Source: Sporomusa acidovorans
GTDB lineage: Bacteria > Bacillota > Negativicutes > Sporomusales > Sporomusaceae
Direction: 5' to 3'
Assembly: GCF_900101845.1 (NCBI RefSeq)
Contig: NZ_FNAM01000027.1
Coordinates: forward strand, 1 to 64,000
DNA: 64,000 bases
In this document: positions 16,692 through 25,150 of the stretch, piece after piece
How the letters are laid out: each line of letters opens with the position of its first letter
Numbering within the stretch: position 1 is the first letter of the stretch
Notes under the pieces: generated by a model
The model's input: only the letters and a program-made list of their open reading frames with translations
What the model was told of the DNA's origin: nothing
Databases searched by the model: none
Translations under genes and position numbers: made by a program

Positions 16692-17094
16692 CTTCACCGC
16701 TCCTTTCCGTCCTTACTGCTTCCGCCGCTAACCGCAGGCGCAGACTTTTGCTGGTCAAATGATTTGCCACATAGAGTTGGTCCATATAGCCGCTTACTGT
16801 AAGGAAATAACATACATAATAGCTGTCGCCGCTTAGATGCAAACAATGCATCCAGTCCGGCCTCATTGTTTCTACAGATACCGTTCGGTCAAGAGCGGCC
16901 AGGTCTTTGTCTCCCGCTTCCAGTATCCCGAACACGCCATAGGCTTCCAGGCTAAAGGTGTTGAAATCACCATCCGGCGCTACCGCCGCCTGCAGACGTT
17001 TCAGCTTCCAGGCAAGGTGACGGACCAGCAGCGGATGAATCTTGCTTGTTTGTAATAGATTGCGTAAATCCGCCATGGTTTTCAGGATGTGCAT
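16663..17094 (-). CDS. hypothetical protein, paralogue of the next upstream gene
   Basis: 143 residues from the ATG at 17094 (MHILKTMADLRNLL) with AAGGGGTG upstream. The parts shared with the gene at 17152-17583 are the start MHI-KTMAD-R, a central 'GVFG--E--D-DL', then 'P-W---L-L-G--YYV-YF', and 'D-LYV' with a final helical stretch. The two are an old tandem duplication, both with a divergent middle. Function unknown. It overlaps the radC start, so translation is coupled. Confidence 0.65.
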   Translation of the reverse strand: MHILKTMADLRNLLQTSKIHPLLVRHLAWKLKRLQAAVAPDGDFNTFSLEAYGVFGILEAGDKDLAALDRTVSVETMRPDWMHCLHLSGDSYYVCYFLTVSGYMDQLYVANHLTSKSLRLRLAAEAVRTERSGEDDPAFYQPF

Positions 17095-17151
17095 GGTCTC
17101 ACACCCCTTACAACAACTTGCCAAAACCTGCTTCTTTTCAAGACTGCTACC

Positions 17152-17583
17152 TTAAAACGGATGAACAGCATCGGCAGGCTCCTCCTCCCCGCTCTCCGGT
17201 TCGATGGACTGCTCCGCCAGCCATAGGCGAAGGTTTTCAGGCATGTTAGGTTCGGGAACATAGATTTGATCGACCATATCATTGTCAGGCATAAAATAAA
17301 GTACATAATACACTTCGCCCGCCAGTTCAAGACGGCTCACCCATTCGGGCATGAGCAGAGCGAAAGAGGGCGGCAAGCCGATGGCGCTCAGGTCCTGGTC
17401 GGTTGTTTCCACTACCCCGAATACACCGTGCATTTCCAGATTGAAGTCTTCCAGGTCCAGTTCGGGAGCCAGTTCCTCCTGCAAGCGATGCATTTTTCGG
17501 GCAAATTGTTCGGCCAGTGCCTGCGTGATACTGCCAGCGAGTTTCAGCCGCCTGATATCGGCCATGGTTTTGATAATGTGCAT
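17152..17583 (-). CDS. hypothetical protein, paralogue of the next downstream gene
   Basis: 143 residues from the ATG at 17583 (MHIIKTMADIRRL), with GGAGGAA correctly spaced. The longer frame from 17691 overlaps the previous gene and has no ribosome site. The C-terminus is acidic (EPESGEEEPADAV). Aligned with its downstream copy it keeps the KTMAD start, MHGVFGVVETTDQDL and YYVLYFMPDNDMVDQIYV. No known family. Confidence 0.65.
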   Translation of the reverse strand: MHIIKTMADIRRLKLAGSITQALAEQFARKMHRLQEELAPELDLEDFNLEMHGVFGVVETTDQDLSAIGLPPSFALLMPEWVSRLELAGEVYYVLYFMPDNDMVDQIYVPEPNMPENLRLWLAEQSIEPESGEEEPADAVHPF

Positions 17584-17671
17584 TGTGTCATTCCTCCTGT
17601 TTTGAAGGCTGACAGGCAAGAAGCCTGCCAGCCAATATTTCAGGAGAATAATATATATTTGTAAGCTCCCT

Positions 17672-18739
17672 TTATTCCCAATCGTCAGCATCTGCCATTC
17701 TCATGCTGGCTTGCTCTTCCTTGCTATAGAGGAAATAAAAGTCTTCCTTGTCGACAAGATCATCCGCTTCTGCCTGGCGCAGCCATTCCTCGGCTTCTTC
17801 AGCATAAACGCTCAACTCGATACCGCGCCGTTTGTAGGGAATCGCCCATGTTTTAGGTAATGCCTCAACTAATGTATAATACAAAATTCCTCCGTCAATA
17901 TATCCTTGAATGAATTTTCTAAGGAGTTCTTCCTCAATATTAGCTTCAGAATAAGCACTAATGGAACATATCCAGTTTTCAATGCAACTTACTAATTCGT
18001 CGTCGCTGTAGCAGTTGTCGTTCATTTCAATAGTCTGTACCATAAACTCTTCAACCTTATGAGTTTCTTTATTGAAAAAACGATGCACAAAGCCCGGTAG
18101 TAAGGCATAGAAGTCTATTGAGCAAACATCCTCATACCAATCTATATCCACTGCCGTATTGTCCAACTGGAATCCAGCCTCATAAGCATACTCATTCACC
18201 ATTAGCCAAAAAGCATCGACCAGTACGCAAGTTTCACGATTAGAAATAAAGAAACTACTTCCGTATTCATCTAAATCTTCATACGAATAACTCAGGCAAT
18301 GATATCCGTCCATTTTCCAGTAAAGCTGTATACTTACACCGCTATCAACAATAGCGGTAGGTTTAAGCGGTAACGACACCGCTACCTTAAGCACATCTTG
18401 CCTGGCCGCTGCCGTATCCTTTCCAGCTACATCCCGATATTTGATACCGGCACTCAGGTATAAAATATTGCTTGAATCAATCATAGCCAACCTGCAATTT
18501 TCAAAAGGATTGTGATAATTCATCTTACGACCATTACCTATATAATTTACGATATTCTTTCCATGTAAATAGTTTTCTTGGGCTAAGGCTTCCACAAACT
18601 CTGGGAAATTACGGTAACCTTTCTCATCACCCAAAGTTTTATCAGCATCAACTATTTTATAATAACGATCATCAACCTTTTGATACAAGTTATTGAGAAA
18701 TTCTAAGGTCATTTGCGTATTTGGCTTATTGTTTGTCAT
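17672..18739 (-). CDS. hypothetical protein of the element core
   Basis: 355 residues from the ATG at 18739 (MTNNKPNTQM), with AAGGGG 8 nt upstream. The sequence is acidic, with many Tyr and Trp, and shows no membrane segment. Near the end is YAEEAEEWLRQAEADDLVDK. I recognise no family. It follows leader copy B and precedes the duplicated pair on the same strand. Codon use matches the core rather than the AT-rich cargo. Confidence 0.6.
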   Translation of the reverse strand: MTNNKPNTQMTLEFLNNLYQKVDDRYYKIVDADKTLGDEKGYRNFPEFVEALAQENYLHGKNIVNYIGNGRKMNYHNPFENCRLAMIDSSNILYLSAGIKYRDVAGKDTAAARQDVLKVAVSLPLKPTAIVDSGVSIQLYWKMDGYHCLSYSYEDLDEYGSSFFISNRETCVLVDAFWLMVNEYAYEAGFQLDNTAVDIDWYEDVCSIDFYALLPGFVHRFFNKETHKVEEFMVQTIEMNDNCYSDDELVSCIENWICSISAYSEANIEEELLRKFIQGYIDGGILYYTLVEALPKTWAIPYKRRGIELSVYAEEAEEWLRQAEADDLVDKEDFYFLYSKEEQASMRMADADDWE

Positions 18740-18774
18740 GTTTCTATCCCCTTTTATATTATTCAATATGGTAG

Positions 18775-18812
18775 AGGGAAATCAGGGCGGCGTTATTCCG
18801 CCCTCATCGCCC
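18775..18812 (-). promoter_or_regulatory. leader stem and mini-ORF (repeat copy B)
   Basis: The minus strand reads GATGAGGGCGGAATAACGCC followed by GCCCTGATTTCCCTC, a self-complementary stretch. ATG AGG GCG GAA TAA (18807-18793) is a 4-codon frame with the same MRA opening as copies A and C. It lies about 55 nt before the downstream gene. Confidence 0.4.
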
Positions 18813-18828
18813 TATACGTACTCCTTGA

Positions 18829-19458
18829 TTAGCTTACTCTTTTAACCCGCTTCACTTCCTCCCAGACACTACCCTGGTCATCGATACGATGGTCAATCTG
18901 CACCCTGACCTGTATGCCCTGCAATTCACGGAGATTGATACCTGCCTGGGGTTCGTGACCGAGAATGCCCTTGATAACCGGGTAGAATCTGCCTTTAGGG
19001 CTGAGGCTCATGCTGGCAATGAAGGGAACGGTAACCATTCCGCCAGTAGTTTTAATTTCGAAAGGCAATGTTACCTTAACCCAATTCGAGCCATCCTTAC
19101 CGCTCATTTTCTCGGCGGCGACGGTACCAATCTGCGCCGGGTAGTCTCCCTTACTCAGCCTGGCCTCCCGCTTAATGACCTTAAGGACCAGCAGGTCATC
19201 TTCCTCGGACTCCCAGTCGTCATCGCCAGCATCTGACTCGAACTCGTTGTCCGCTGCGTCAGGTGTATCCTCCGCTTCGAACTCATCCCCAAAGGTATCT
19301 GCGTTATCGGTGTCGGCATTGTCGCCATAAGTATCCGCAGTCAAATCGAAGTCGGTTTCTTGCTCGAAAGCTTCCTCTTCTTCTCCCAGCATAGCCTGTA
19401 AGGCTTTGTTGCTGGCCAGGTTAGCAGACAGGTTTTTGTTTTTCAGGTTTTTTAGCAT
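18829..19458 (-). CDS. acidic ssDNA-binding-like protein
   Basis: 209 residues with GGAGG before the ATG. Residues 1-25 are basic (LKNLKNKNLSANLASNKALQ). Residues 26-95 are extremely acidic, with repeated DN/DT runs, and would be disordered. The C-terminal 115 residues look like a compact beta domain (KGDYPAQIGTV, WVKVTLPFEI, FIASMSLSPKGRFYPVI, VRVQIDHRIDDQG) of the type seen in element-encoded ssDNA-binding proteins related to phage DUF669. In SCC an ssDNA-binding protein (LP1413) is encoded between the replicative helicase and the recombinases; this gene has that position. The function is inferred. Confidence 0.55.
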   Translation of the reverse strand: MLKNLKNKNLSANLASNKALQAMLGEEEEAFEQETDFDLTADTYGDNADTDNADTFGDEFEAEDTPDAADNEFESDAGDDDWESEEDDLLVLKVIKREARLSKGDYPAQIGTVAAEKMSGKDGSNWVKVTLPFEIKTTGGMVTVPFIASMSLSPKGRFYPVIKGILGHEPQAGINLRELQGIQVRVQIDHRIDDQGSVWEEVKRVKRVS

Positions 19459-19509
19459 GATGGTTTCCTCCCTGTATTGGTGTATAATGATGGTAGTAGT
19501 TTATATATG

Positions 19510-19541
19510 GCACCAGACGGCTGAGCTAAAGCCGCTGGTGC
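19510..19541 (+). repeat. hairpin between the primase and the ssDNA-binding-like gene
   Basis: GCACCAG-A-CGGCT pairs with AGCCG-CTGGTGC (12 bp, one bulge), followed on the plus strand by ATTTTTTT. As a terminator it would work for plus-strand transcription, yet no plus-strand gene lies upstream. On the minus strand it is in the leader of the ssDNA-binding-like gene and opens with ATG CAC CAG. It may be another regulatory stem of the core. Confidence 0.5.
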
Positions 19542-19564
19542 ATTTTTTTAGTCACTAAGAACCG

Positions 19565-22345
19565 CTAGGCGCTGAGCGCTTCGGTGTCTAAGGCGCTTTT
19601 GTACAGATGCAGCAGCCTGGGGCGGCACTCCTTATCCTTGCTGCCGCGTTTCCTGGTTGGGATGGTGCGCTTGGGACAACGCTGAACCCTTCCGTCACTG
19701 CTTTTCTCGGTATAGATAAGCTTCGCCTCATCCAAATGCTTCCAGAGTATGCGGGGCGATACGGAAATGTTCTGGCTGCGTCCTGACAGAAAGCGATTGA
19801 CAGCACTATAGGTTGCCTCGGGCAGCAGGTAGAAGTATTGCTCATCCTGCCAACCGATGCGCTCGCCAAAGGAGGTACTATAGGGGTCCTCCTCCATACC
19901 TGCCGACAGTGCATCCACGCGTACCTTGCTGGTAACAAACAGTTCCTGCAGAACCTCCAGGAATATTTCGGCGGGACGCTCCTGCGCAACAAGGGCATTC
20001 TGGTCGCCGATAAGATGCGCAAAAACAGTTTCGGCGTCGTTTAAAAGCTGCGCGGCATTTTCAGCGGTGCAAGCCCCTGCATATTGCATGTACAGGAGCA
20101 TCCTGTGAAAGCCGATGTACAGCCAAGCTGCTGCCTCGCCCGACCTGCCATGTGCCGCTTTTTCCTGAAAAGCGGCCCTTTTGTCGATAAACTCGGCATA
20201 GAGCATTTCAGGCAAGGCGTCCATCTGCGGCAGGAGCCATTCGATATACCCTCTCATGGCTTGCGCAAGAAGCGGCGCTTCCTGCTGCGCCTTGGTCAAT
20301 GCCTTCAGGTCTACTGCGCCCTGCAGCAGTTCCACCCCGAGAAAGTGGGCTACAGAGGATTCGCCGGACGGCAGGTCTTCCCCCGTTACCAGTGCCATAC
20401 CCCTGGGCGGAAACTCCTTTTGAAACTTTATGCTGGCAGTCAGCCTGCCCCGCCCAATACGGTCACCGTACATTCTTAATATCCGCTGGGCGGTTTGGGC
20501 CATTTTTTGCGCTTCGTAGCTGGAGGCTTCGGGATGGAAGTCATCAATGAGCAGCAGGGTATCCTTGGTTGCAAACGCCTTTCTTTCGAGGGCGTTCGCG
20601 GTATCTTTAAAGGAGGCAGGCGGACTCTTGAGCCCGAAATCGCCGAAATGCGAAAGAAAGCTCATCCCCAGCGAGGTTTTCCTGGTGCCAGTGCCGCCAA
20701 ACAGCCATAATACGAAGGTTGGTTCTATGCCAGCCCTACGCAGAGCTTCGCAGAGAGCGCACAGATATACCAACGCCAGCAGCGGGATGGTGACTTCCAA
20801 GGGGGCCACCATGAGCAGTCTGAGACTTGCTTGCGCGGCTCTCTTCAATTCTTCGACAGCCTGATCGAGGCGATATTTCTCTAGCCCCCGCTCCAATTCA
20901 ACCGCAATGTTGTCAGCGCCTATGGAACCGTTTGCGTGCAGGAAGCACCACGTCCCGTCAGGCAGCCTGCGCCAGCCCAGGTGCGTATAGATATAGTGTG
21001 TATCCACCTCTAAGCCCATGTTTTGAATGGCGTCACGGCACAGATCCTGCGTACCGAATCCAGGTTTAATGGACACGCCGAGGCCCCAGGCTTCGGTTAC
21101 CCAGCCCATCCGCTTAAACTCAGCGGCTGAAACGTCGACCGGCGCAAGTTTCTTGCCGCCAGCCTGTAGGCCTTCCAGACGGAAGGTCCGTTCCTGCGAA
21201 ACGCCGTCATCGCGAATAACTTCTTGCGTGGGCCTGGCCACAAAGTTAGCAATCTTGAATGGATTTTCTTTGCGGTCAAACCCCAGCAGGTTTCCTCTTG
21301 GGTCAAGCGTATAATCGGGATTGTCCTGGAGTGCCGCTACATACGGCGTATAGGCTGGATCATTAGGCGGCAGCGGCTTCTGCATGTCTTTAATGAAAGC
21401 GCCCGGACTGTTGGTCACTTCGCCGGTTTCATTCTCATTCGCTACATGGAAGCAGCGTTCAACTCCGCCCCGTGTGCAGCCTATCGTCGTGCACCGTACC
21501 ATCGGACCGCCAGCATCTCCTGCCTTATCGACAAGTAGGTGGATACGCTGCTCGCTTCTTGCATCATGCTTGGCGCTCAGTCTGGAAAAGGCAAAGGCCG
21601 CTTCGGCATGACCGGCGTTTACAAGCAGGCTTACCCATTGAAACCACGCATCCTCCGAAAGGCCCTCCGCGCTTTGGGTAGTCAACGCCTGCGCAAACTT
21701 TCCGCAACGCTGCATACGCTCGAACACATCGGCTACATCCGGCTGCGGCTTGGTTTCCGTCTTATCCTTGCGTTTAGCCTCTTTCACCTTGCCCGCCATG
21801 CGGCTAAGCATCCACTCGGGGGCGTCGGCCAACTCAACATCTTTGGGGGTATGGCCTTTAATCCAGGTGTAAGGCTTGCCGTTCTGCGAAGGCGGGACTA
21901 TCGTCTGCTGCCCATCTCCTAGAAAAGCCAGCTCACTATGTTCACCTTCGAGCTTGTCAACCCACTTCGAGGCTTTGCCAATCCCTTCGGGCAGACGGTA
22001 GAGCAGCCTACGCCCCGCTTCACTGCCGGGCGTCTTATACATCCAGGTTGCGGGAATGTCTCCCCCGCTGATTTCCTGGAGACTTTCCCAAGCCTGCGGC
22101 CCGTCAACATCAATGCCTACAATGCCTGAAGCCGCCCCCAGTACTAAACCGATGTTCATATTAGGCCATTTTACCAGCCACTCCTCGATTTCCTCAGTAG
22201 TTGGCACGGCACTACGCTTAGCCCACTCGGAAATGAGCGGCTTCTTGCCTTCACAAGGAATGACTGGCAGCCCCATCTTTTGATACCGGAACAGGGACTC
22301 TCTGATTTTCTGTGTCTGTGTTTTGTTGTCAAACTGTTCTGGCAA
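19565..22345 (-). CDS. prim-pol / DUF927-type replication ATPase of the element
   Basis: About 926 residues. The GGAGG at 22360-22356 is too close to the GTG at 22354 but lies 9 nt before the TTG at 22345, which I choose. The N-terminal prim-pol fold spans roughly residues 25-185 (GLPVIPCEGKKPL, IGLVLGAASGIVGIDVDGP with D-x-D, DGQQTIVPPSQ). A Cys/His cluster (CTTIGC...CFH) follows at about 288-303, then a DUF927-like region (FKIANFVARPTQEV, YTHLGWRRLPDGTW). The ATPase has Walker A GGTGTRKT (553-560) and Walker B LLLIDDFHP. It would prime and unwind element DNA. SCC elements carry the DUF927 helicase Cch upstream of ccr, as here. Confidence 0.8.
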   Translation of the reverse strand: MPEQFDNKTQTQKIRESLFRYQKMGLPVIPCEGKKPLISEWAKRSAVPTTEEIEEWLVKWPNMNIGLVLGAASGIVGIDVDGPQAWESLQEISGGDIPATWMYKTPGSEAGRRLLYRLPEGIGKASKWVDKLEGEHSELAFLGDGQQTIVPPSQNGKPYTWIKGHTPKDVELADAPEWMLSRMAGKVKEAKRKDKTETKPQPDVADVFERMQRCGKFAQALTTQSAEGLSEDAWFQWVSLLVNAGHAEAAFAFSRLSAKHDARSEQRIHLLVDKAGDAGGPMVRCTTIGCTRGGVERCFHVANENETGEVTNSPGAFIKDMQKPLPPNDPAYTPYVAALQDNPDYTLDPRGNLLGFDRKENPFKIANFVARPTQEVIRDDGVSQERTFRLEGLQAGGKKLAPVDVSAAEFKRMGWVTEAWGLGVSIKPGFGTQDLCRDAIQNMGLEVDTHYIYTHLGWRRLPDGTWCFLHANGSIGADNIAVELERGLEKYRLDQAVEELKRAAQASLRLLMVAPLEVTIPLLALVYLCALCEALRRAGIEPTFVLWLFGGTGTRKTSLGMSFLSHFGDFGLKSPPASFKDTANALERKAFATKDTLLLIDDFHPEASSYEAQKMAQTAQRILRMYGDRIGRGRLTASIKFQKEFPPRGMALVTGEDLPSGESSVAHFLGVELLQGAVDLKALTKAQQEAPLLAQAMRGYIEWLLPQMDALPEMLYAEFIDKRAAFQEKAAHGRSGEAAAWLYIGFHRMLLYMQYAGACTAENAAQLLNDAETVFAHLIGDQNALVAQERPAEIFLEVLQELFVTSKVRVDALSAGMEEDPYSTSFGERIGWQDEQYFYLLPEATYSAVNRFLSGRSQNISVSPRILWKHLDEAKLIYTEKSSDGRVQRCPKRTIPTRKRGSKDKECRPRLLHLYKSALDTEALSA

Positions 22346-22350
22346 AATTC

Positions 22351-22410
22351 TCACCCTCCATGGTCTTGAGGGCTATGCGAGCGGATATTTTCCGCCCTGA
22401 TTGCCCTCAT
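22351..22410 (-). promoter_or_regulatory. leader mini-ORF overlapping the primase start region (repeat copy C)
   Basis: ATG at 22410 opens a 19-codon frame, MRAIRAENIRSHSPQDHGG, whose TGA at 22353-22351 ends 5 nt before the primase TTG. The primase Shine-Dalgarno lies within its last codons, so ribosomes finishing the leader could reinitiate. Its first 18 nt contain GAGGGCAATCAGGGC, present again in inverse at 26194-26208. Confidence 0.5.
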
Positions 22411-22452
22411 ATAAATCTAAAGTCTAAAAAACAAACCCTAAAAACAAAACTC

Positions 22453-22989
22453 TTATGCTAAGTTATATGCTGCTGTTTTGACCTGCTCTTGAATTAGATG
22501 TAACCTATCTAGAATTTTTATATCGCTCAAATTATCGCTCTCATGCATTAATCCAGCTAATTCGTCTCCTGCCCATGATAATAACTCATAGGAATCCTCA
22601 ACCTTATCGCAGTAATCATTTAGATAATTTACAAGTACGTCAACTATGATCTTCATGTTTTGACCGTTAACACTATCAATTGCTTTAATAACTACTCGCA
22701 GACTTTCATGTATATCCTCATAGTGACTGTTTTGTGTCACGTCTGAGCTATCACTTGGACTAAAAACCTCATAAACTGGTTGCCCAAGTACTGTATTAAC
22801 AGCACTTAGAAATTCGACGTATCCCCAATCCTCTTTCTGCCACCTTGAGGTTCTTAACATTCTCATGACCATACTTGCATTTTTCTGAGATATCCCTTCA
22901 GATAATGCCGCTATGATCTCATCCTCATCCGCCCCCTCTATAAACCTTTCAGCGGCTTTGTAAATTATTGGGTTACCCTCTTGTTTCAT
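22453..22989 (-). CDS. hypothetical protein of the element core
   Basis: 178 residues, ATG behind AAGGAGG. Acidic and helical (YKAAERFIEGADEDEIIAAL, DIHESLRVVIKAIDSV). No membrane segment, no catalytic motif and no recognised family. It lies between the 195-residue gene and the primase on the same strand, with short gaps on both sides. Confidence 0.6.
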   Translation of the reverse strand: MKQEGNPIIYKAAERFIEGADEDEIIAALSEGISQKNASMVMRMLRTSRWQKEDWGYVEFLSAVNTVLGQPVYEVFSPSDSSDVTQNSHYEDIHESLRVVIKAIDSVNGQNMKIIVDVLVNYLNDYCDKVEDSYELLSWAGDELAGLMHESDNLSDIKILDRLHLIQEQVKTAAYNLA

Positions 22990-23176
22990 GCTAAATCCTC
23001 CTTGTTACATCGGTGCTATCATCACCTAATTCCCTGTTACGTGAAGATTACACCTGACTTTGCTATAGTCACTAGGGATGTTCCCTAAGCGCAGTTTCAT
23101 TGTACAAAAAATGAAGAATTGCTATCGACGACATTCCAAAGCAAGTTTTGTCGTCATTGAAGTTAAAAAAAAAGAA

Positions 23177-23197
23177 CCGATAGCAATTAGCTATCGG
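23177..23197 (-). terminator. rho-independent terminator
   Basis: CCGATAGC and GCTATCGG pair perfectly around AATTA. On the minus strand the stem is followed by TTCTTTTTTTTT. It ends the transcript of the 195-residue gene (stop at 23237). Confidence 0.85.
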
Positions 23198-23236
23198 CCT
23201 TTTCTTCATTCAATTCTCTCTCAAACTCTAGCAATG

Positions 23237-23824
23237 CTAGCTTTGTTTTAATAGTTTCTTCAGTTCCTGGTGTATGGCTCCTGCCCATTTCAAAACAATT
23301 TCCTGCCGCAATTCCTCCATTATTGATATTTGGTGCGGATATGGTAGGTCTCGAATGTTCAATATGGTGGTATTGATTGCCCCAAATATTTCCCAGCATG
23401 CCGCCCAGAAGCTATATTGTATGTCCTCATCCAGTCCTGCCAGATAATGATGCCAGGTTTCTTCATCCAGCTTATCTTTAGTATAATCGGCGACATTGTT
23501 GAAGAAGCGGATTACGTCTTCTGGATTTACGTTCTCTCGCTTATCCTCCAAAAGTTTGTCTGTATAATTATCCCTCTGATCTAGTTCTAGCACGATTGCC
23601 TCAAAAATTGATTTATTTCTCTCTTCAATAGAGTAGTGGCTATTTTCATCCTTCCACTCTGCTCCAATTCCGCCGAAGCGATCTACTAAAGCAGCAAACC
23701 TTCGTTCTAGGTTACGGGTTGCTCCCTTTAATTTTCGATCATTTGCTAAGTGCTTAATTATTGCCGATACAGTAGTTCTACCAGCAATAGGACGTTTGAA
23801 GCTTCTTTCTGTCTTATTAGCCAT
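23237..23824 (-). CDS. hypothetical protein of the element core
   Basis: 195 residues, ATG behind GGAGG. It begins with a basic stretch (RSFKRPIAGRTTVSAIIKHL) and continues with charged helices (NLERRFAALVDRFGG, ERNKSIFEAIVLELDQRDN). No family is known to me. A +1-frame ORF of about 70 codons overlaps its end (23187-23399) and has a protein-like tail (TKLALLEFERELNEEKADS), which might be a frameshifted extension. I do not annotate that separately. A strong terminator follows. Confidence 0.6.
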   Translation of the reverse strand: MANKTERSFKRPIAGRTTVSAIIKHLANDRKLKGATRNLERRFAALVDRFGGIGAEWKDENSHYSIEERNKSIFEAIVLELDQRDNYTDKLLEDKRENVNPEDVIRFFNNVADYTKDKLDEETWHHYLAGLDEDIQYSFWAACWEIFGAINTTILNIRDLPYPHQISIMEELRQEIVLKWAGAIHQELKKLLKQS

Positions 23825-23942
23825 TGTTTACCTCCTGAGTAGACATTGTATCCAATAACCACTATTCTACACTAATCATCTTTACATCTAAAGTACAATG
23901 AATGCACTTTCATGTTCTTTCTTAAAAACAACAAAAAGACAG

Positions 23943-23973
23943 CCTGAACTCTTGCATTTTGCAAAAGTTCAGG
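23943..23973 (-). terminator. terminator of the parA operon
   Basis: CCTGAACTCTTGC and GCAAAAGTTCAGG pair with one G-U step. On the minus strand CTGTCTTTTTG follows. It lies 19 nt after the stop of the RHH gene. Confidence 0.8.
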
Positions 23974-23991
23974 TTCTATCTTTTTTGGGAA

Positions 23992-24240
23992 TTATATCGC
24001 ATCCTCGCCAAACTCTTCCCAGAACAGCCTTAATGCGTTATTTATGACTCTAGTCTGGCTATAGCCCCGGCTACGCATAATCTGTAATTGTACGTAAACA
24101 TCCCGTTCCAGATAGATCGTAATCCGCTTATGTCGGTCTTCAAATTTTACACTAGACAAAGTACTCTCGGCTGGAATTACAGTAAATTGATTGATTTGGT
24201 CCAGCTTCTGCTTACTCTCCCACAGCTTATCCATTCCCAT
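23992..24240 (-). CDS. ribbon-helix-helix protein, partner of ParA
   Basis: About 82 residues from the ATG at 24240 (MGMDKLWESK). The last 40 residues have the ribbon-helix-helix pattern RITIYLERDVYVQLQIMRSR followed by SQTRVINNALRLFWEEF. Ribbon-helix-helix ParB/ParG-type proteins bind centromere sites and stimulate the ParA ATPase. The gene overlaps the end of parA by 14 nt, so translation is coupled, as is usual for parAB/parFG. A centromere site has not been proven. Confidence 0.8.
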   Translation of the reverse strand: MGMDKLWESKQKLDQINQFTVIPAESTLSSVKFEDRHKRITIYLERDVYVQLQIMRSRGYSQTRVINNALRLFWEEFGEDAI

Positions 24241-24988
24241 TTGCCATCCCCAGCCTTTCAATGACTTCCTTCGTCAGATGTCGAATCTGGCCCAGGACGC
24301 GGCTATGCCATGCCAGCTTTCGCACGGGCACTCCCTTGCGTATCGCAGTTGGAATAGCCGAATCGTAGCCAACAGATGCGCGAAATACCGAGTTACCAAA
24401 GCTATTGTATACCTCTTCAACCATTACTTTAGTCAGCTTGCGGCGGTGGTCAATTTTGTTAACCAGAATGCCGAGGATGTGCAAATCCCTGTTCATGACC
24501 TTCTGGATATGCGCCAAATCGTCCAGTAGCTGGCCCAGGTTGGCTACGCTGAACGCCTCCGCATCGCTGACAACCACTACCTCGTCACTGGCCACAAAGC
24601 CTGCCAATGCGGATTCGCTTAATGCTGGCGGATGATCAATGATGACAAAATCGACTTCTTCCAATCGTTCATTTCTGAGATAATGCAGCAGGATTCCCTC
24701 GCTGCCGCGAAAGTCGAAATGCACAATATCCCTGCTGCCCGGAATGAGGTACAGGTTCTCACCGACCTCTAAGCAAGCGTTATCCAAGCTGCATTGCTGG
24801 CGAAGCAGGTGAAAGATGCTGCCGCCTTCGTAGTCTCCCTGCACATAGATTTTGCTGAGGTCGCATTGGGAGTCCAGGTCCACCATCAGAACCAAATATC
24901 CCATCTTCGACAGTTCATAGGTCAAATTAGCCGAAATTACCGTCTTTCCTACGCCGCCCTTGCGGTTGGCTATGCTGATTATTTTCAT
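24227..24988 (-). CDS. ParA-family partition ATPase
   Basis: 253 residues, ATG behind GGAGGAAGG. It has a deviant Walker A (KGGVGKT, residues 10-16) with the N-terminal signature lysine, SANLTYELSKMGYLVLMVDLDSQCDLSKIY, and VIIDHPPALSESAL. Such ATPases move plasmids or elements across the nucleoid. A partition module on an integrating element suggests that its excised form is maintained as a circle, at least for a time. A 16-bp perfect hairpin in the leader is a candidate for ParA/RHH control or for the centromere. Confidence 0.9.
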   Translation of the reverse strand: MKIISIANRKGGVGKTVISANLTYELSKMGYLVLMVDLDSQCDLSKIYVQGDYEGGSIFHLLRQQCSLDNACLEVGENLYLIPGSRDIVHFDFRGSEGILLHYLRNERLEEVDFVIIDHPPALSESALAGFVASDEVVVVSDAEAFSVANLGQLLDDLAHIQKVMNRDLHILGILVNKIDHRRKLTKVMVEEVYNSFGNSVFRASVGYDSAIPTAIRKGVPVRKLAWHSRVLGQIRHLTKEVIERLGMANGNG

Positions 24989-25014
24989 AGACCTTCCTCC
25001 AAAAATACAAAAAT

Positions 25015-25049
25015 GTAGACGTAGCCGTAGAGCCTACGGCTACGTCTAC
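25015..25049. repeat. perfect 16-bp palindrome in the parA leader
   Basis: GTAGACGTAGCCGTAG (25015-25030) is followed by a 3-nt loop and its exact complement (25034-25049). On the plus strand TTATTTTTTTG follows, like a terminator. On the minus strand it lies 26 nt before the parA ATG, with ATTTTTGTATTTTTGGAGG after it. It could attenuate parA, act as operator or centromere for the RHH protein, or both. Confidence 0.6.
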
Positions 25050-25150
25050 TTATTTTTTTGTTTTGGAGGAAAACTAAAAAAGCTCTATGATTGAAAAAAG
25101 AAAAGCAACGTCAAAATTCTTATAAAAAAAGTCAAACTGTACTACTCAAA

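Noticed and set aside
23187..23399. 70-codon ORF overlapping the end of the 195-residue gene.
   Set aside because: No ribosome site, and most of it is a shadow of the real gene. Only the tail looks protein-like; mentioned with that gene as a possible frameshifted extension.
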